DNA of 64,000 bases from Cyanobacteria bacterium SBLK (GCA_017746715.1 JAGHZQ010000080.1:1-64000); one strand, 5' to 3'. Positions 33,632 through 42,011 are shown, counted from the first letter of the stretch. Translations and numbers: made by a program. Notes: generated by a model from the sequence alone, not told the origin.

Positions 33632-34774
33632 ACCTCTCCAGTATGAAAACATTTGGCCAGCTTAGCTTACAGGTCTCGATCTCACAGACTCACATCCATC
33701 ACTTAAAACTAAGTCCTTATTCAGCTAGGGTTTGCAGGTTCTTCTACTAAAAAATCGCTCCAAAGATGGCGTTGAACAATTACAAATTCTTCGATGCGAT
33801 CGCAATTTTCAACAATTTCTAAAATCAAAGACCCGATTCGTAGACGAACTAATCCACAAACTGTGTAAATTACTGATTTATATTTTTCTGGCTTTAAGCG
33901 AAATCTTTCTTGAGCAACTCGAAAAATTTTGATGATTCTTATTGTATGTTCTACAAAAATCCTCAACGAAGAAAGCTGCTTATTTTCTTCTTTTTGCTTC
34001 TCAGTTAATTCACCATTCTTCGGTTTTTTATGAGGTGCATTGATTTGCTCTTCTCCAATATAAGCCTTATCTCCAGAAAATTTTTGTAAGAGGTGAAAGT
34101 TCTGTTGACATAAACGCCAAAGATTAATATCGCTATAAGGGCCTCGTTCTCCTGCCATAACATCCACTATATCTGCACCATTGGGCAAGACAATAATTTG
34201 GTTTTTAAAACTATGGTATTGCTTCTTTCCTGAAAAATATTTTTTTTGAGTTTCATAGTCTGTAAGCCTTTCTCTTGCTTGCTCTGCACTATCTACAATC
34301 AATTCATATTCTTTCAAAATTTCCAATAATTTTTCCAAATTTCCCTCTTCATTTTCCACTTGTTCTAGTAGTGATGCTGGCAGTCCATCTCGAAAAATTT
34401 TTTGCCAATAATTAAAGATATCATTTGCTGTTGATTCACTAATTTGAAAGAGTAATCCTAAGATTTGAAAAGTTAAACCTTGGCGCAGATAAATTAACGT
34501 CAGAATAATTTGGTCTTCTAATGATAATTTATGTTTAACCCCACCTCCTCTCCGAATCAATCTCACTTTATTCTTTTCCTTCTCTTCCTGTTTTTCTTGA
34601 TGCAATTTTTTTCCCAGTTTTATGATTGAGATTAAATGATTGTATCCAATTCCTACTAAACGTTTTGATTCTTTTTGATTTTTCTGTAAATATTCCCATG
34701 TGTAGCTCATATTTTTCTCCAAAATATATTCTTTTTGATCTATTATACTCTTTCTGAAGTATTTCGGAGAGGTC
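33631..34774 (-). mobile_element. IS5-like insertion sequence, 1144 bp
   Basis: Nine-base inverted ends GACCTCTCC...GGAGAGGTC are flanked by TA on both sides (33629-33630 and 34775-34776), the likely target duplication. One intact transposase lies between them on the minus strand. Removing the element and one TA restores CAATAATAG at the protease 3' end, so the insertion fell exactly in the protease stop codon. IS5-group elements with TA or TNA targets fit; the exact subgroup is uncertain. Confidence 0.85.
33721..34710 (-). CDS. IS5-type DDE transposase
   Basis: A 329-residue enzyme with an N-terminal helix-turn-helix (LSLEDQIILTLIYLRQG, then FQISESTANDIFNYW) and a DDE_Tnp_4 catalytic core: Asp in IVDSAEQ, Asp in SGDKAYIGE, Glu in FVEHTIRIIK. 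The ATG at 34710 has GGAG seven bases upstream; a TTG four codons earlier is less likely. The frame is intact and all three acids are present, so it may be active. Confidence 0.9.
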   Translation of the reverse strand: MSYTWEYLQKNQKESKRLVGIGYNHLISIIKLGKKLHQEKQEEKEKNKVRLIRRGGGVKHKLSLEDQIILTLIYLRQGLTFQILGLLFQISESTANDIFNYWQKIFRDGLPASLLEQVENEEGNLEKLLEILKEYELIVDSAEQARERLTDYETQKKYFSGKKQYHSFKNQIIVLPNGADIVDVMAGERGPYSDINLWRLCQQNFHLLQKFSGDKAYIGEEQINAPHKKPKNGELTEKQKEENKQLSSLRIFVEHTIRIIKIFRVAQERFRLKPEKYKSVIYTVCGLVRLRIGSLILEIVENCDRIEEFVIVQRHLWSDFLVEEPANPS

Positions 34775-34900
34775 TAATAGCAAATTGTGACGAAGGGAGA
34801 TTGCTTGAGAAACGAGAATGCGATCGCCAAAATTCAATAATCAAGTTTGCGCGATCGCTTCCTAATTCTCATTTTTTTCGCAAGATACAGACAATGAGAA

Positions 34901-34930
34901 GATGCGTTATGCTGTCGCGAACGCATCCTA
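34901..34930. repeat. GATGCGTT/AACGCATC hairpin repeat
   Basis: An eight-base stem with an 11-base loop. A near copy lies at 38758-38787. The pair belongs to a dispersed intergenic repeat family. It sits between the insertion sequence and the 3' end of the amidinotransferase gene; the rest of 34777-34983 holds nothing I can identify. Confidence 0.65.
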
Positions 34931-34983
34931 CTCGCTCTACGCGATCGCTGAAACTATCCACTACACGATCGCCAATCGTTCTT

Positions 34984-36051
34984 TCAAAGTTCGCTTTCTC
35001 TAACCAGTGGATGATGCCAGCAGCGAAATCCCCCACCCTGCCAAGTCATTGCATCAACGGGTGTCGTCACGACTTCAGTGCCCTCCGCCCTGAGTGCTGC
35101 CGCCAATTCTGGCATGTCGTCACCAATAATCATAGTTTTTTCGTCCAGAACCAAGCCATTACAACCGAGTTTTGTTTCAGCATCATGGGCGGATACTTCA
35201 ATCAGCGTCCAATCTTTGAGAAACTCGGGAACGCCGTTAATAAATCCCTCCTTGCAAATTACGGCGAGTCCGGGACGAGGCAAGGCGAGCACGCAATCTA
35301 GATGCAGGAAGTGACTGCTGAGCAAAATCTCATGAACGCGGTATTCATCCCCCAAACAATTCTGTAACCAGCGAATGCCGGCCGGGTTGGAAGCATTGCC
35401 CGTATTTCCGACGTAGATGTCGCGCCCCACAAGCATCACATCGCCACTTTCCAAAAACGGACCCGGACCGTATTTGCCATTTTCATCGGCAGGGAAGGGC
35501 TCGGGTTCGGGCATGGAAATAATCAGGGCGTTACTGCCGACTAATCGTCGCCGAATGGTTCGCCGAATTGCAAAGCGTTCCTTGCGGCGATTGGGCTCGA
35601 ACATCGCAGTTTCGATGAATTTGTTGCCGATCGCGAGGATGGTATCGCGGGCAAATGTCTGCATCACCGTATCGTTCAGCTCGCTGAGAAAAGCCTCTTC
35701 TGATGGCTCGAGCTTCTTGACTTGGTGGACGATAACCCCGCGATCGCGCAGGATTCTAATAATTCCGTTGACCTGCTCGATGAATCGAAAGTTCAGGTCG
35801 GGGGCGCATTCTGAAAGTAATTGGCCTGCGTTTTGCTCGATAAATTCGATTGATTGCTTGGGCAGGAACCTTTTCGGCGCTTCAGCTAACTGAGTGGGTA
35901 GTCTGATGTTAGGGACGCCGACGACAACCTCTTTCAACTTGCCCCATTCGTGATGAACCATAATCGGTTGACCGGCAGAAGGCATCGGCAATGCTTCTAC
36001 AAAAGCAGTATCGATCTGTATATCAGTCATTTGAATCTGTATATCGGCCAT
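34984..36051 (-). CDS. Amidinotransferase / arginine deiminase superfamily enzyme
   Basis: A 355-residue guanidino-group-modifying enzyme. Superfamily marks are MVHHEWGKLKEVVVG at the N-terminus, FARDTILAIGNKFIETAM (about 145), GPFLESGDVMLVG, the catalytic His region SHFLHLDCVLAL (about 245) and the catalytic Cys in GGGFRCWHHPL near the C-terminus. The GNKFIE and GGGFxCW wording favours an amidinotransferase (glycine or inosamine-phosphate type, as in CyrA and SxtG) over a deiminase. It transfers an amidino group from arginine to an unknown amine. Candidate roles are osmolyte or natural-product synthesis. Confidence 0.75.
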   Translation of the reverse strand: MADIQIQMTDIQIDTAFVEALPMPSAGQPIMVHHEWGKLKEVVVGVPNIRLPTQLAEAPKRFLPKQSIEFIEQNAGQLLSECAPDLNFRFIEQVNGIIRILRDRGVIVHQVKKLEPSEEAFLSELNDTVMQTFARDTILAIGNKFIETAMFEPNRRKERFAIRRTIRRRLVGSNALIISMPEPEPFPADENGKYGPGPFLESGDVMLVGRDIYVGNTGNASNPAGIRWLQNCLGDEYRVHEILLSSHFLHLDCVLALPRPGLAVICKEGFINGVPEFLKDWTLIEVSAHDAETKLGCNGLVLDEKTMIIGDDMPELAAALRAEGTEVVTTPVDAMTWQGGGFRCWHHPLVRESEL

Positions 36052-36183
36052 CGGAGATGTGTCCTCGGATTATATTGATGCGATTACCGTAATGTTCGAT
36101 GATATGGCTCGACGATCGCTGGTGGCTATGGATTTCTCGCCTGCGAGCCAAGCCGCGATCGTCTTGCAAGAATTTTTTTACAA

Positions 36184-36220
36184 GGAAGGGATCTCGCGAA
36201 AGCTACACGAGATCCCTTCC
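36184..36220. terminator. Perfect 13-bp hairpin
   Basis: GGAAGGGATCTCG and CGAGATCCCTTCC with an 11-base loop. The string TTTTTTTACAA stands directly before the stem and again ten bases after it. It sits upstream of the amidinotransferase gene and downstream of the small exported-protein gene (both minus strand). It may terminate transcription, but T-run placement is not ideal on either strand. Confidence 0.5.
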
Positions 36221-36331
36221 CAATCCTCATTTTTTTACAACCGCGGAAATAGTTGAGTTCTGGCAACATAATATAAGTTATATTGTCGCTAACGCTTCCT
36301 AAATCACTTGTAAAACTAGAGGGAGGAATTA

Positions 36332-36682
36332 CTAACAAGGTACGTGATCGCTCTTGCTTCCAACATATGTACTATCAACTTTACATTTAGACGTAGATTT
36401 TGCTCCATTTACCGTGAAATGCGGTTGGCTAACTTGATGACAACCTTTTGTTACTTCGAGGATGCAAGCCTGTGGACCATCTATTATTTTCCTTAAGTCC
36501 TCGCTTTTCCCTCTCAAAAACTGCGTTGCTCCTTCTTTAGTATAGTCTCGCACGTCACTATTTTCAGGCGCATCCCAACCGGTCTTGAACTGAATAACGG
36601 CCTCTGCCGAGCCCGCGAATAGGGCGGTCATTGCAATTAAAGCGACTAGTGCTATCATTGCTATTAATGATTTAAACTTCAT
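36332..36682 (-). CDS. Small exported cysteine-containing protein
   Basis: Starting at ATG 36682, with GAGGAG seven to eight bases upstream, this is 116 residues with a signal peptide (LIAMIALVALIAMTALFAGSAEA). The mature part of about 90 residues has four Cys (ACILEV, GCHQV, SKCKV, DHVPC), enough for two disulfides. I recognise no family. The longer frame to 36760 adds an unlikely N-terminus. Confidence 0.65.
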   Translation of the reverse strand: MKFKSLIAMIALVALIAMTALFAGSAEAVIQFKTGWDAPENSDVRDYTKEGATQFLRGKSEDLRKIIDGPQACILEVTKGCHQVSQPHFTVNGAKSTSKCKVDSTYVGSKSDHVPC

Positions 36683-36964
36683 AAAGTTGCTCCTCTTGAA
36701 AATGGTATTGCAGGTAGTACTTACATGGGAATCATACCACGGGTGTGGTATACCAACCAAAAGTAAGATGAGATTATCGCAAACGCAAGTTGACGTAAAC
36801 TGCCTCTTACTCTCTATCGGGATCTTCTTTCTGTGACTAAATTTGGCATGCCCATCACCTCACAGATAACAATCATTAACCATAATCGATCTCCATAACC
36901 ATACCCGCAAGCACTGACTTATCGAGCATCCAAGCGTGCTTTAATTTTTAAATTTGCGACTCAT
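36683..36964. other. Intergenic region without recognised content
   Basis: AT-rich DNA between two minus-strand genes. No repeat, RNA or coding frame is supported. Confidence 0.4.
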
Positions 36965-37342
36965 TTAAGGATGAGAGCAAGCCTTGTGGTCGTGGGGCAA
37001 ACCTTCAGCTAAATTGCCCGTCCAATAGTCTTTAACCGCCTTCTCTGGATTGGTCTCAATGGTTGTGAATAGTTCTGTATTTCGCTCTTGCAACCTTCGT
37101 CGAACGCCCTCACCCGCAGAAGCCGCGATGGCAATATCAACAAAATGCAGGGGGTGGCGATCGCCGTCTCCTCGCACGTGCCATTCGTGAAGGCAACCCG
37201 TCTTCGTCAAATTCAGCGTCCACGTTAAACTTGCATTGATTTCATCGGAAATCAGGTAGACTTTCCACTGTAGCGCCCGTCCTGCATGGGCAGCAATGCT
37301 TCCATCATTCGCTACGGCTACCGCGACTAATTTTTCCACCAT
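36965..37342 (-). CDS. NifX/NafY-like (dinitrogenase cofactor-binding domain) protein
   Basis: A 125-residue protein beginning MVEKLVAVAVANDGSIAAHAGRA, the layout of the Nitro_FeMo-Co domain that binds iron-molybdenum cofactor or its precursors. The C-terminus is rich in His and Cys (HDHKACSHP), a possible metal site. I chose ATG 37342 because GGAGG stands nine bases upstream; a longer frame reaches 37444. No nif genes are in the window, so it may have another metal-cluster role. Confidence 0.65.
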   Translation of the reverse strand: MVEKLVAVAVANDGSIAAHAGRALQWKVYLISDEINASLTWTLNLTKTGCLHEWHVRGDGDRHPLHFVDIAIAASAGEGVRRRLQERNTELFTTIETNPEKAVKDYWTGNLAEGLPHDHKACSHP

Positions 37343-37822
37343 CCGAGCAAACCTCCAAAGAAGCGCAATATTATGTTGTGAGTTCAGAGCCTCTACAAGT
37401 TTTTGGCATTCATTTACCGGTTCGGCTCCGAGCGAGATATGCAAATTATAGGAGATGGCGATCGCGCTTGTTGCCAGTATTATTCAGACTTGTACTCAAA
37501 GGGCAAAAGTCCCATTTGATAGTCATTTGAAAAATAGTTCGGGCTGATGGGTGAGTATTTTTCAGAAACCACCTCGAGCAGGCACTAAGTTTCCCGCTTC
37601 AATGATTGAAAGAAATACTTGGTGAAACCTTTTATCTTTTAAATATTGCTTATATTCAGAGATTAGTCGATCGAATTCCAAACTTCTCCAGATTGGCGAT
37701 CGCAAAAATAGTAGAGTCTTTCAGTGCCGTTCGATTTCAGCTTGAGGAATGTTGAAATGCGATCGCAGCGAAAATCCATTAAAGAAATAAACGCGATCGC
37801 TCTTCTTTTTAATTACGAAGCG
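37343..37822. other. Intergenic region
   Basis: HIP1 sites and short frames only. A plus-strand frame at 37724-37954 overlaps the next gene and has no domain. Nothing else is supported. Confidence 0.4.
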
Positions 37823-38596
37823 TCACTTGTTTCGACGATCCCACTCTGCTTGAATCCCTTCTGTGAGCTTCCACACCCCGAGTTGTTCTCCAGCCCACTC
37901 AATGCCTTTAAATCCATCTACAGTAGCTTTGGTAACGAGATCGATAGGTCTTAACTCTCTCTCTAAAACAATATATTGACCTCGATTGCCGCGAACGTGA
38001 AAACCGGCTTGATAGAGTTCGTCAATAGTACGAGCAAAAACCGAGCAAATATACTTTTGATGTCGATCGTTCATAGATGACATTCTAAATGCTAGCAGCC
38101 CTCCTGCACCTAACAATCCTCCCGCTACCGCAAGCTGTTCTATATTCTCTTGAAACCAGTTAGCAAAGTCTGACACGACTTGGATATCAGAACTCTTTCC
38201 ATCATCTTTTTTGCCGAAGACTCCCTTTATACCAATATAAGTCACCAATGCAGAAGTCCCGGCTGCTAACATTGCCCCCGGAATTTCTTGCTTCCACCGC
38301 GCTTCGTATTCTAATCGAGCATTGAAGGTTCCAAAGACATCTTTTGATAATTCACCTTCAACTAAAATAAATTGGCCGGACTCAGTGTTTGGCTCATTCA
38401 GAGGGTGTTTGCTCGTGTAATTCTTGACTGCAAGCTCGAGTTCTTCATAGGCAGAGACAACAGTGACGCGATCGGCTCCGATGAGATTTCCTTCTTCTGT
38501 CAGGTTCTTACTCCAACATTTTCGACAGAAGGGTTCGAGCGGTTGGATCTCAGCTCTGCATGCTGGATTTTTGCAGAAAGAAGTACCATTATTCAT
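37823..38596 (-). CDS. Zinc-ribbon membrane-associated hypothetical protein
   Basis: A 257-residue protein from ATG 38596 (a TTG 13 codons upstream is weaker). An N-terminal zinc ribbon is shown by CKNPAC...CRKC. The middle has two Gly/Ala-rich hydrophobic stretches (AMLAAGTSALVTYIGI and LAVAGGLLGAGGLLAF) that could be membrane segments. The C-terminus has YICSVFARTIDELYQAGFHVRG. Family and function are unknown. Confidence 0.6.
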   Translation of the reverse strand: MNNGTSFCKNPACRAEIQPLEPFCRKCWSKNLTEEGNLIGADRVTVVSAYEELELAVKNYTSKHPLNEPNTESGQFILVEGELSKDVFGTFNARLEYEARWKQEIPGAMLAAGTSALVTYIGIKGVFGKKDDGKSSDIQVVSDFANWFQENIEQLAVAGGLLGAGGLLAFRMSSMNDRHQKYICSVFARTIDELYQAGFHVRGNRGQYIVLERELRPIDLVTKATVDGFKGIEWAGEQLGVWKLTEGIQAEWDRRNK

Positions 38597-38635
38597 AATT
38601 TTAAAGTCTGAGTTAAAGGTTAAAGAGTCATCCAA

Positions 38636-38857
38636 ATTATAGCTCGATCGTACTGCATGAATTTTAAGATCGTCAAGGCTCTGACGCGATCGCTAAAACC
38701 CAATAACGAGTTGGCGCGATCGCAGTGCAAGAATGTTTTTAAAAGGGATAATTTTGCGATGCGTTATGCTGTTGCCAAGGCATCCTACGCAATCGGCGAT
38801 TGCATTAACAAACTCTCTAATTTAGCTATAGTTTTTGCAGCGATCGTACCGATCGTT
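38636..38857. other. Intergenic region with a second GATGCGTT repeat
   Basis: The repeat at 38758-38787 matches the one at 34901-34930 with a few changes. A short plus-strand frame (38657-38899) runs through the repeats and is not credible as a gene. Confidence 0.5.
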
Positions 38858-38910
38858 ACTAAAAAGCAGGGATGGCCTGTAAAACCATTCCTGCTTTAAA
38901 TACTTATACG
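38858..38910 (-). terminator. Terminator of the secreted nuclease-like gene, copy of the rplL terminator
   Basis: An 11-base stem (AGCAGGGATGG with CCATTCCTGCT) and nine-base loop, with five T following on the minus strand. The segment is about 80 percent identical to 39852-39904 downstream of rplL. Confidence 0.75.
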
Positions 38911-38945
38911 AAAGTTAAAAATCACATAAGCCAAAAACCTTATTT

Positions 38946-39605
38946 TTACTTAGCATACAAGAATTCTATCCCTGCATGAGCATTGTCAGATGAGATACTG
39001 ACAATTTTGCTACTGTGTTGAATACCAGTCCAATTTCCCGATACATACAAACGATCTAAATACCATTTAGCTTGGCCTCCATCAGAAATAAGCATTTTCG
39101 CGCCATTTAATTTCAACAATTCTGTATCATCTGCACGATTGAAGTCGCCGACCCAAATAACGGGCTGGTTCGGATTGTATGTTGGTTCGTTTGTTAGTGT
39201 TTCAATTGCTTTATTAAGTGATTTTGTCGCGGCGGCTGCATTCCCAGATTTTAAGTGAACAAAAACAACTCTTACATTATCTCCTCTTGTTGTAAAAGAT
39301 GGAATGGGACGGACCCCCTGAGATAATTTGTCAAGATCTTGTACTTGTGAAGTTAATCGTTTGCCTGCAGTTCCTTGAATGGACATTACTGGAACTCCTC
39401 CAGACCAGATTCTTTCAAATCCCTGTTTTATGTTATTAGATTCAGCTAATAAAATCAGGTCGTAGTTTGAGTACCTTATCCCTCCCCACTCTCCTCCCCC
39501 TTGATTCATGTAGAGAATGTTCATCGAACCAGCACTCGCAGGATTACAAAATGAAAGAACAAAAAAAGCAACAATCAAAGCAGTTTTCAGCAGTTTGCTC
39601 AGCAT
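38946..39605 (-). CDS. Secreted endonuclease/exonuclease/phosphatase-fold (DNase-I-like) protein
   Basis: A 219-residue protein starting at ATG 39605, eight bases after GGAG. A signal peptide (LLKTALIVAFFVLSF...ASA) is followed by a DNase-I-like fold: MNILYMNQGG, VFVHLKSGN, VIWVGDFNRAD with the catalytic Asp and Asn, WYLDRLYVSG, and the last strand SSDNAHAGIEF. The usual SDHxP at the end reads SDNAH here, so the general-base His is replaced or shifted. The plan recalls CdtB and extracellular nucleases or sphingomyelinases. It lies between two terminator copies, a sign of insertion beside rplL. Confidence 0.7.
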   Translation of the reverse strand: MLSKLLKTALIVAFFVLSFCNPASAGSMNILYMNQGGGEWGGIRYSNYDLILLAESNNIKQGFERIWSGGVPVMSIQGTAGKRLTSQVQDLDKLSQGVRPIPSFTTRGDNVRVVFVHLKSGNAAAATKSLNKAIETLTNEPTYNPNQPVIWVGDFNRADDTELLKLNGAKMLISDGGQAKWYLDRLYVSGNWTGIQHSSKIVSISSDNAHAGIEFLYAK

Positions 39606-39851
39606 ACGTAAATCTCCATTAAATAAATTCATAGTTATCTTAAATAAAGATGAGGTCACTATCTTGCTCAAACTCTTGATATTACAAGAAGTGAATGCGT
39701 CAATCTAAATCAAAATACCTATACTGTAGATAAGTCTGGGATAATATTACTGCTAATACGAATCGATGTCAACCCCTAGAAGAGTTTGTAGAGAGATCTC
39801 ACTCCCAAAGCTAATTTTTTCTGAGTGCGATCGCCGAGCGCACTAAAAATC

Positions 39852-39904
39852 ACTAAAAAACAGGGATGGCCTGTAAAGCCATCCCCACTTTAATCGCTTA
39901 TGCG
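39852..39904 (-). terminator. Terminator of the rplL operon
   Basis: GGGATGGC and GCCATCCC pair around a seven-base loop, followed on the minus strand by TGTTTTTTAG. The preceding 39606-39850 region contains the promoter side of the nuclease-like gene and no other gene. Confidence 0.82.
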
Positions 39905-39925
39905 ACAATTGAGAACTAACAAAGG

Positions 39926-40327
39926 TTACTTGATCTCAACTTTTGCGCCAGTTTCTTCCAACTGTTTCTTGATGGCTTCCGCATCATCCTTGGAGACACC
40001 TTCCTTAAGTGATTTGGGAGTCGATTCGACGACCTCTTTGGCTTCCTTCAGACCCAAGCCGGTGATAGCGCGAACCACCTTAAGAACGGCAATTTTCTTA
40101 TCTTTGGGGAATTCTGCGAGGATGACATCGAATTCGGTTTGCTCTTCTTCAGGTTCCGCAGCCGCAGCCCCTGGAGCAGCACCGGGCATTGCGCCGACCA
40201 TCATCGGCGCAGCAGAAGCCGCCGCACTCACGCCAAAAGCATCTTCAATGCCTTTCACCAATTCCGAGGCTTCGAGTAAAGTCAAACTTTTCAGCTTTTC
40301 GAGAATTTCATCAGTTGCAGCAGACAT
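39926..40327 (-). CDS. rplL: 50S ribosomal protein L7/L12
   Basis: A 133-residue stalk protein that recruits elongation factors. The N-terminal dimerisation part (EILEKLKSLTLLEASELVKGIED), an Ala/Pro/Gly hinge (about residues 35-60) and the C-terminal domain (FDVILAEFPKDKKIAVLKVVR, GLGLKEAKEVVE) are complete. The frame runs on upstream into rplJ but the real start is ATG 40327. Last gene of the operon, followed by the terminator at 39852-39904. Confidence 0.98.
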   Translation of the reverse strand: MSAATDEILEKLKSLTLLEASELVKGIEDAFGVSAAASAAPMMVGAMPGAAPGAAAAEPEEEQTEFDVILAEFPKDKKIAVLKVVRAITGLGLKEAKEVVESTPKSLKEGVSKDDAEAIKKQLEETGAKVEIK

Positions 40328-40409
40328 AGTAAACTCCTGAGTAATAAAGATTAATTTGCAATTTTCGAGTCCGTTTTGCCGACGGACTTTTTTTTTCGGC
40401 AGCATTGAC

Positions 40410-40979
40410 TTATGCTGCATCTCCCTCTTCTTTTTGAGCCATGGCTTGTAAGGCGCGACCCAAAGAAGACGGGATCTCGTTGAGACTCCGCGCCAAAGAA
40501 GACGGGACTTCGTTGAGTCCCACGGCCAACTTGGTGGGAATGGAGTTGAGGGCTCCGGCAACCTGTGCCATGAGTTCCTCCTTAGACGGCAGATCCGCGA
40601 TCGCCTTGACTTGTTCTTCATTCAGGGCGCGACCCTGCATGACCCCGCCGCGAAATTCGGTCTTCTTAGCGGTTTTTTTGAAGTCTTGATAGGCGCGGAC
40701 GGCTCCGCCGATATCGTCTTTGACGAGTAAAAACGCATTGGTTCCGGACAGAAATTCTGTCATCGGCTTCCAATCGTCGTTTTCCTCCACCGCGATCCGC
40801 ATTAAGGTGTTTTTCGTTATCTTACACACGGCTCCGGTGGGACGCAGGCGATCGCGCAAGTCGGTAATTTCGGCAACGGTCAGCCCTTGGAAATCAACGA
40901 CTACGGCGAGTTGCGATTCTGCCAAGAGTCCCTTGAGATCGCTAATCACCCCTTCTTTACTTTCTCGGGTTCTTCCCAT
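40410..40979 (-). CDS. rplJ: 50S ribosomal protein L10
   Basis: A 189-residue stalk base protein. It begins MGRTRESKEGVISDLKGLL, with VVDFQGLTVAEITDLR, and ends in the helical tail that binds L7/L12 dimers (about residues 140-189, with repeated LARSLNEIPSSL units). The start is fixed by AAAGGAGG before ATG 40979. The leader upstream is probably where L10-L12 represses its own translation. Confidence 0.98.
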   Translation of the reverse strand: MGRTRESKEGVISDLKGLLAESQLAVVVDFQGLTVAEITDLRDRLRPTGAVCKITKNTLMRIAVEENDDWKPMTEFLSGTNAFLLVKDDIGGAVRAYQDFKKTAKKTEFRGGVMQGRALNEEQVKAIADLPSKEELMAQVAGALNSIPTKLAVGLNEVPSSLARSLNEIPSSLGRALQAMAQKEEGDAA

Positions 40980-40989
40980 TGTTGTTTCA

Positions 40990-41161
40990 CCTCCTTTTAT
41001 CCGTTCAAAAGTAAACTTGAAAAATTTAACCCCGCCTCTGATGCCGAGGTCGGGGTCTAATGAGGACGAAAATTTGAGATACAAATTATCTCTTTTTGTC
41101 ATCTTTAGCTGACCTCGGCAGGACGTATTAAGCCAAAAGGCTCCTACTGTCTTCGGTTGGC
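40990..41161 (-). ncRNA. L10 leader (autoregulatory mRNA element)
   Basis: On the minus strand the element begins CCAACCGAAGACAGTAGGAG, continues with the short AGCC/GGCT hairpin and CGTCCTGCCGAGGT, and ends at the rplJ ribosome binding site. This is the standard L10-leader consensus. A hairpin of ACCCCGACCTCGGC against GCGGGGT also lies inside. L10 or L10-L12 binding is expected to control rplJ-rplL expression. Confidence 0.85.
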
Positions 41162-41222
41162 AGTTATGGGGAATTTAATGCTTTATGGGTTTGCGTTACT
41201 CCAAAATTCAAGCCGCACTCAT

Positions 41223-41936
41223 TCAAGCAGCATCCACTTTAAGATCGCGCAGGGCGCTCACTTCTACTTGGATCGAAGGTCCCATGGAAGCAGAAACGAA
41301 AATACTGCGCCAGTAACGACCTTTTGCCCCAGAAGGACGATTGCGATCGACAGTTTCCTGTAATGCTTTCAAATTCGCCAGCAAATCTTCCGGTGCAAAA
41401 GATGCCTTTCCAAACATAACATGAACGATGCCCGTGCGATCGGCGCGAAATTCAATTTTTCCCGCTTTAAATTCCGCGATCGCCTCCCCTAAATTGGCGG
41501 TAACGGTGCCGGCTTTCGGAGAAGGCATCAAACCGCGAGGACCCAACAAGCGCCCCAATTTTGCAACTTTGGGCATCATATCCGGGGTGGCAATCAGTTT
41601 ATCGAAATCCATCATTCCTTTTTGGATTTCTTCGATCAATTCTTCGGATCCCGCCAAGTCTGCCCCAGCTTCGTTGGCTTCCGTGACTTTCTCCCCTCGC
41701 GCGATGACCGCCACGCGCACGCTTTGTCCCGTACCCTTGGGAAAACTTACCGTCGTTCGCAGTTGTTGATCGGTATACTTGGGATCGATGCCCAAACGAA
41801 TATGTGCTTCGGCAGTTTCGTTAAATTTAGCGGTAGCCGTTTCTTTTAACAGTTTCATCGCGTCTAATGGCTCGTAGGCTCGATCTTCGATTTTCGCCAT
41901 CGCTTCTTTTAAGCGACGAGACATTTTTTTGGTCAT
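41223..41936 (-). CDS. rplA: 50S ribosomal protein L1
   Basis: A 237-residue two-domain protein of the L1 stalk, with family marks PKGTGQ, ATPDMMPKVAKLGRLLGPRGLMPSPKAGTV in part and FRADRTGIVHV. L1 also binds its own mRNA in many bacteria. It is followed by the L10 leader and preceded by rplK, the universal order. Confidence 0.98.
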   Translation of the reverse strand: MTKKMSRRLKEAMAKIEDRAYEPLDAMKLLKETATAKFNETAEAHIRLGIDPKYTDQQLRTTVSFPKGTGQSVRVAVIARGEKVTEANEAGADLAGSEELIEEIQKGMMDFDKLIATPDMMPKVAKLGRLLGPRGLMPSPKAGTVTANLGEAIAEFKAGKIEFRADRTGIVHVMFGKASFAPEDLLANLKALQETVDRNRPSGAKGRYWRSIFVSASMGPSIQVEVSALRDLKVDAA

Positions 41937-42011
41937 GGTTTAACTCCTCGGGTTCTAACGAAGCGATCGCCTCTCCCCAATAAACTTTATAAAATTGCTG
42001 GCAATTCGCCA

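Noticed and set aside
36059..36302. Two plus-strand frames through the hairpin at 36184
   Set aside because: Their sequence is that of the hairpin and HIP1-rich DNA; no family match is recognisable.
40328..40621. N-terminal extension of rplL frame into rplJ
   Set aside because: L7/L12 has a conserved start at 40327; the extension is the rplJ sequence in another frame.
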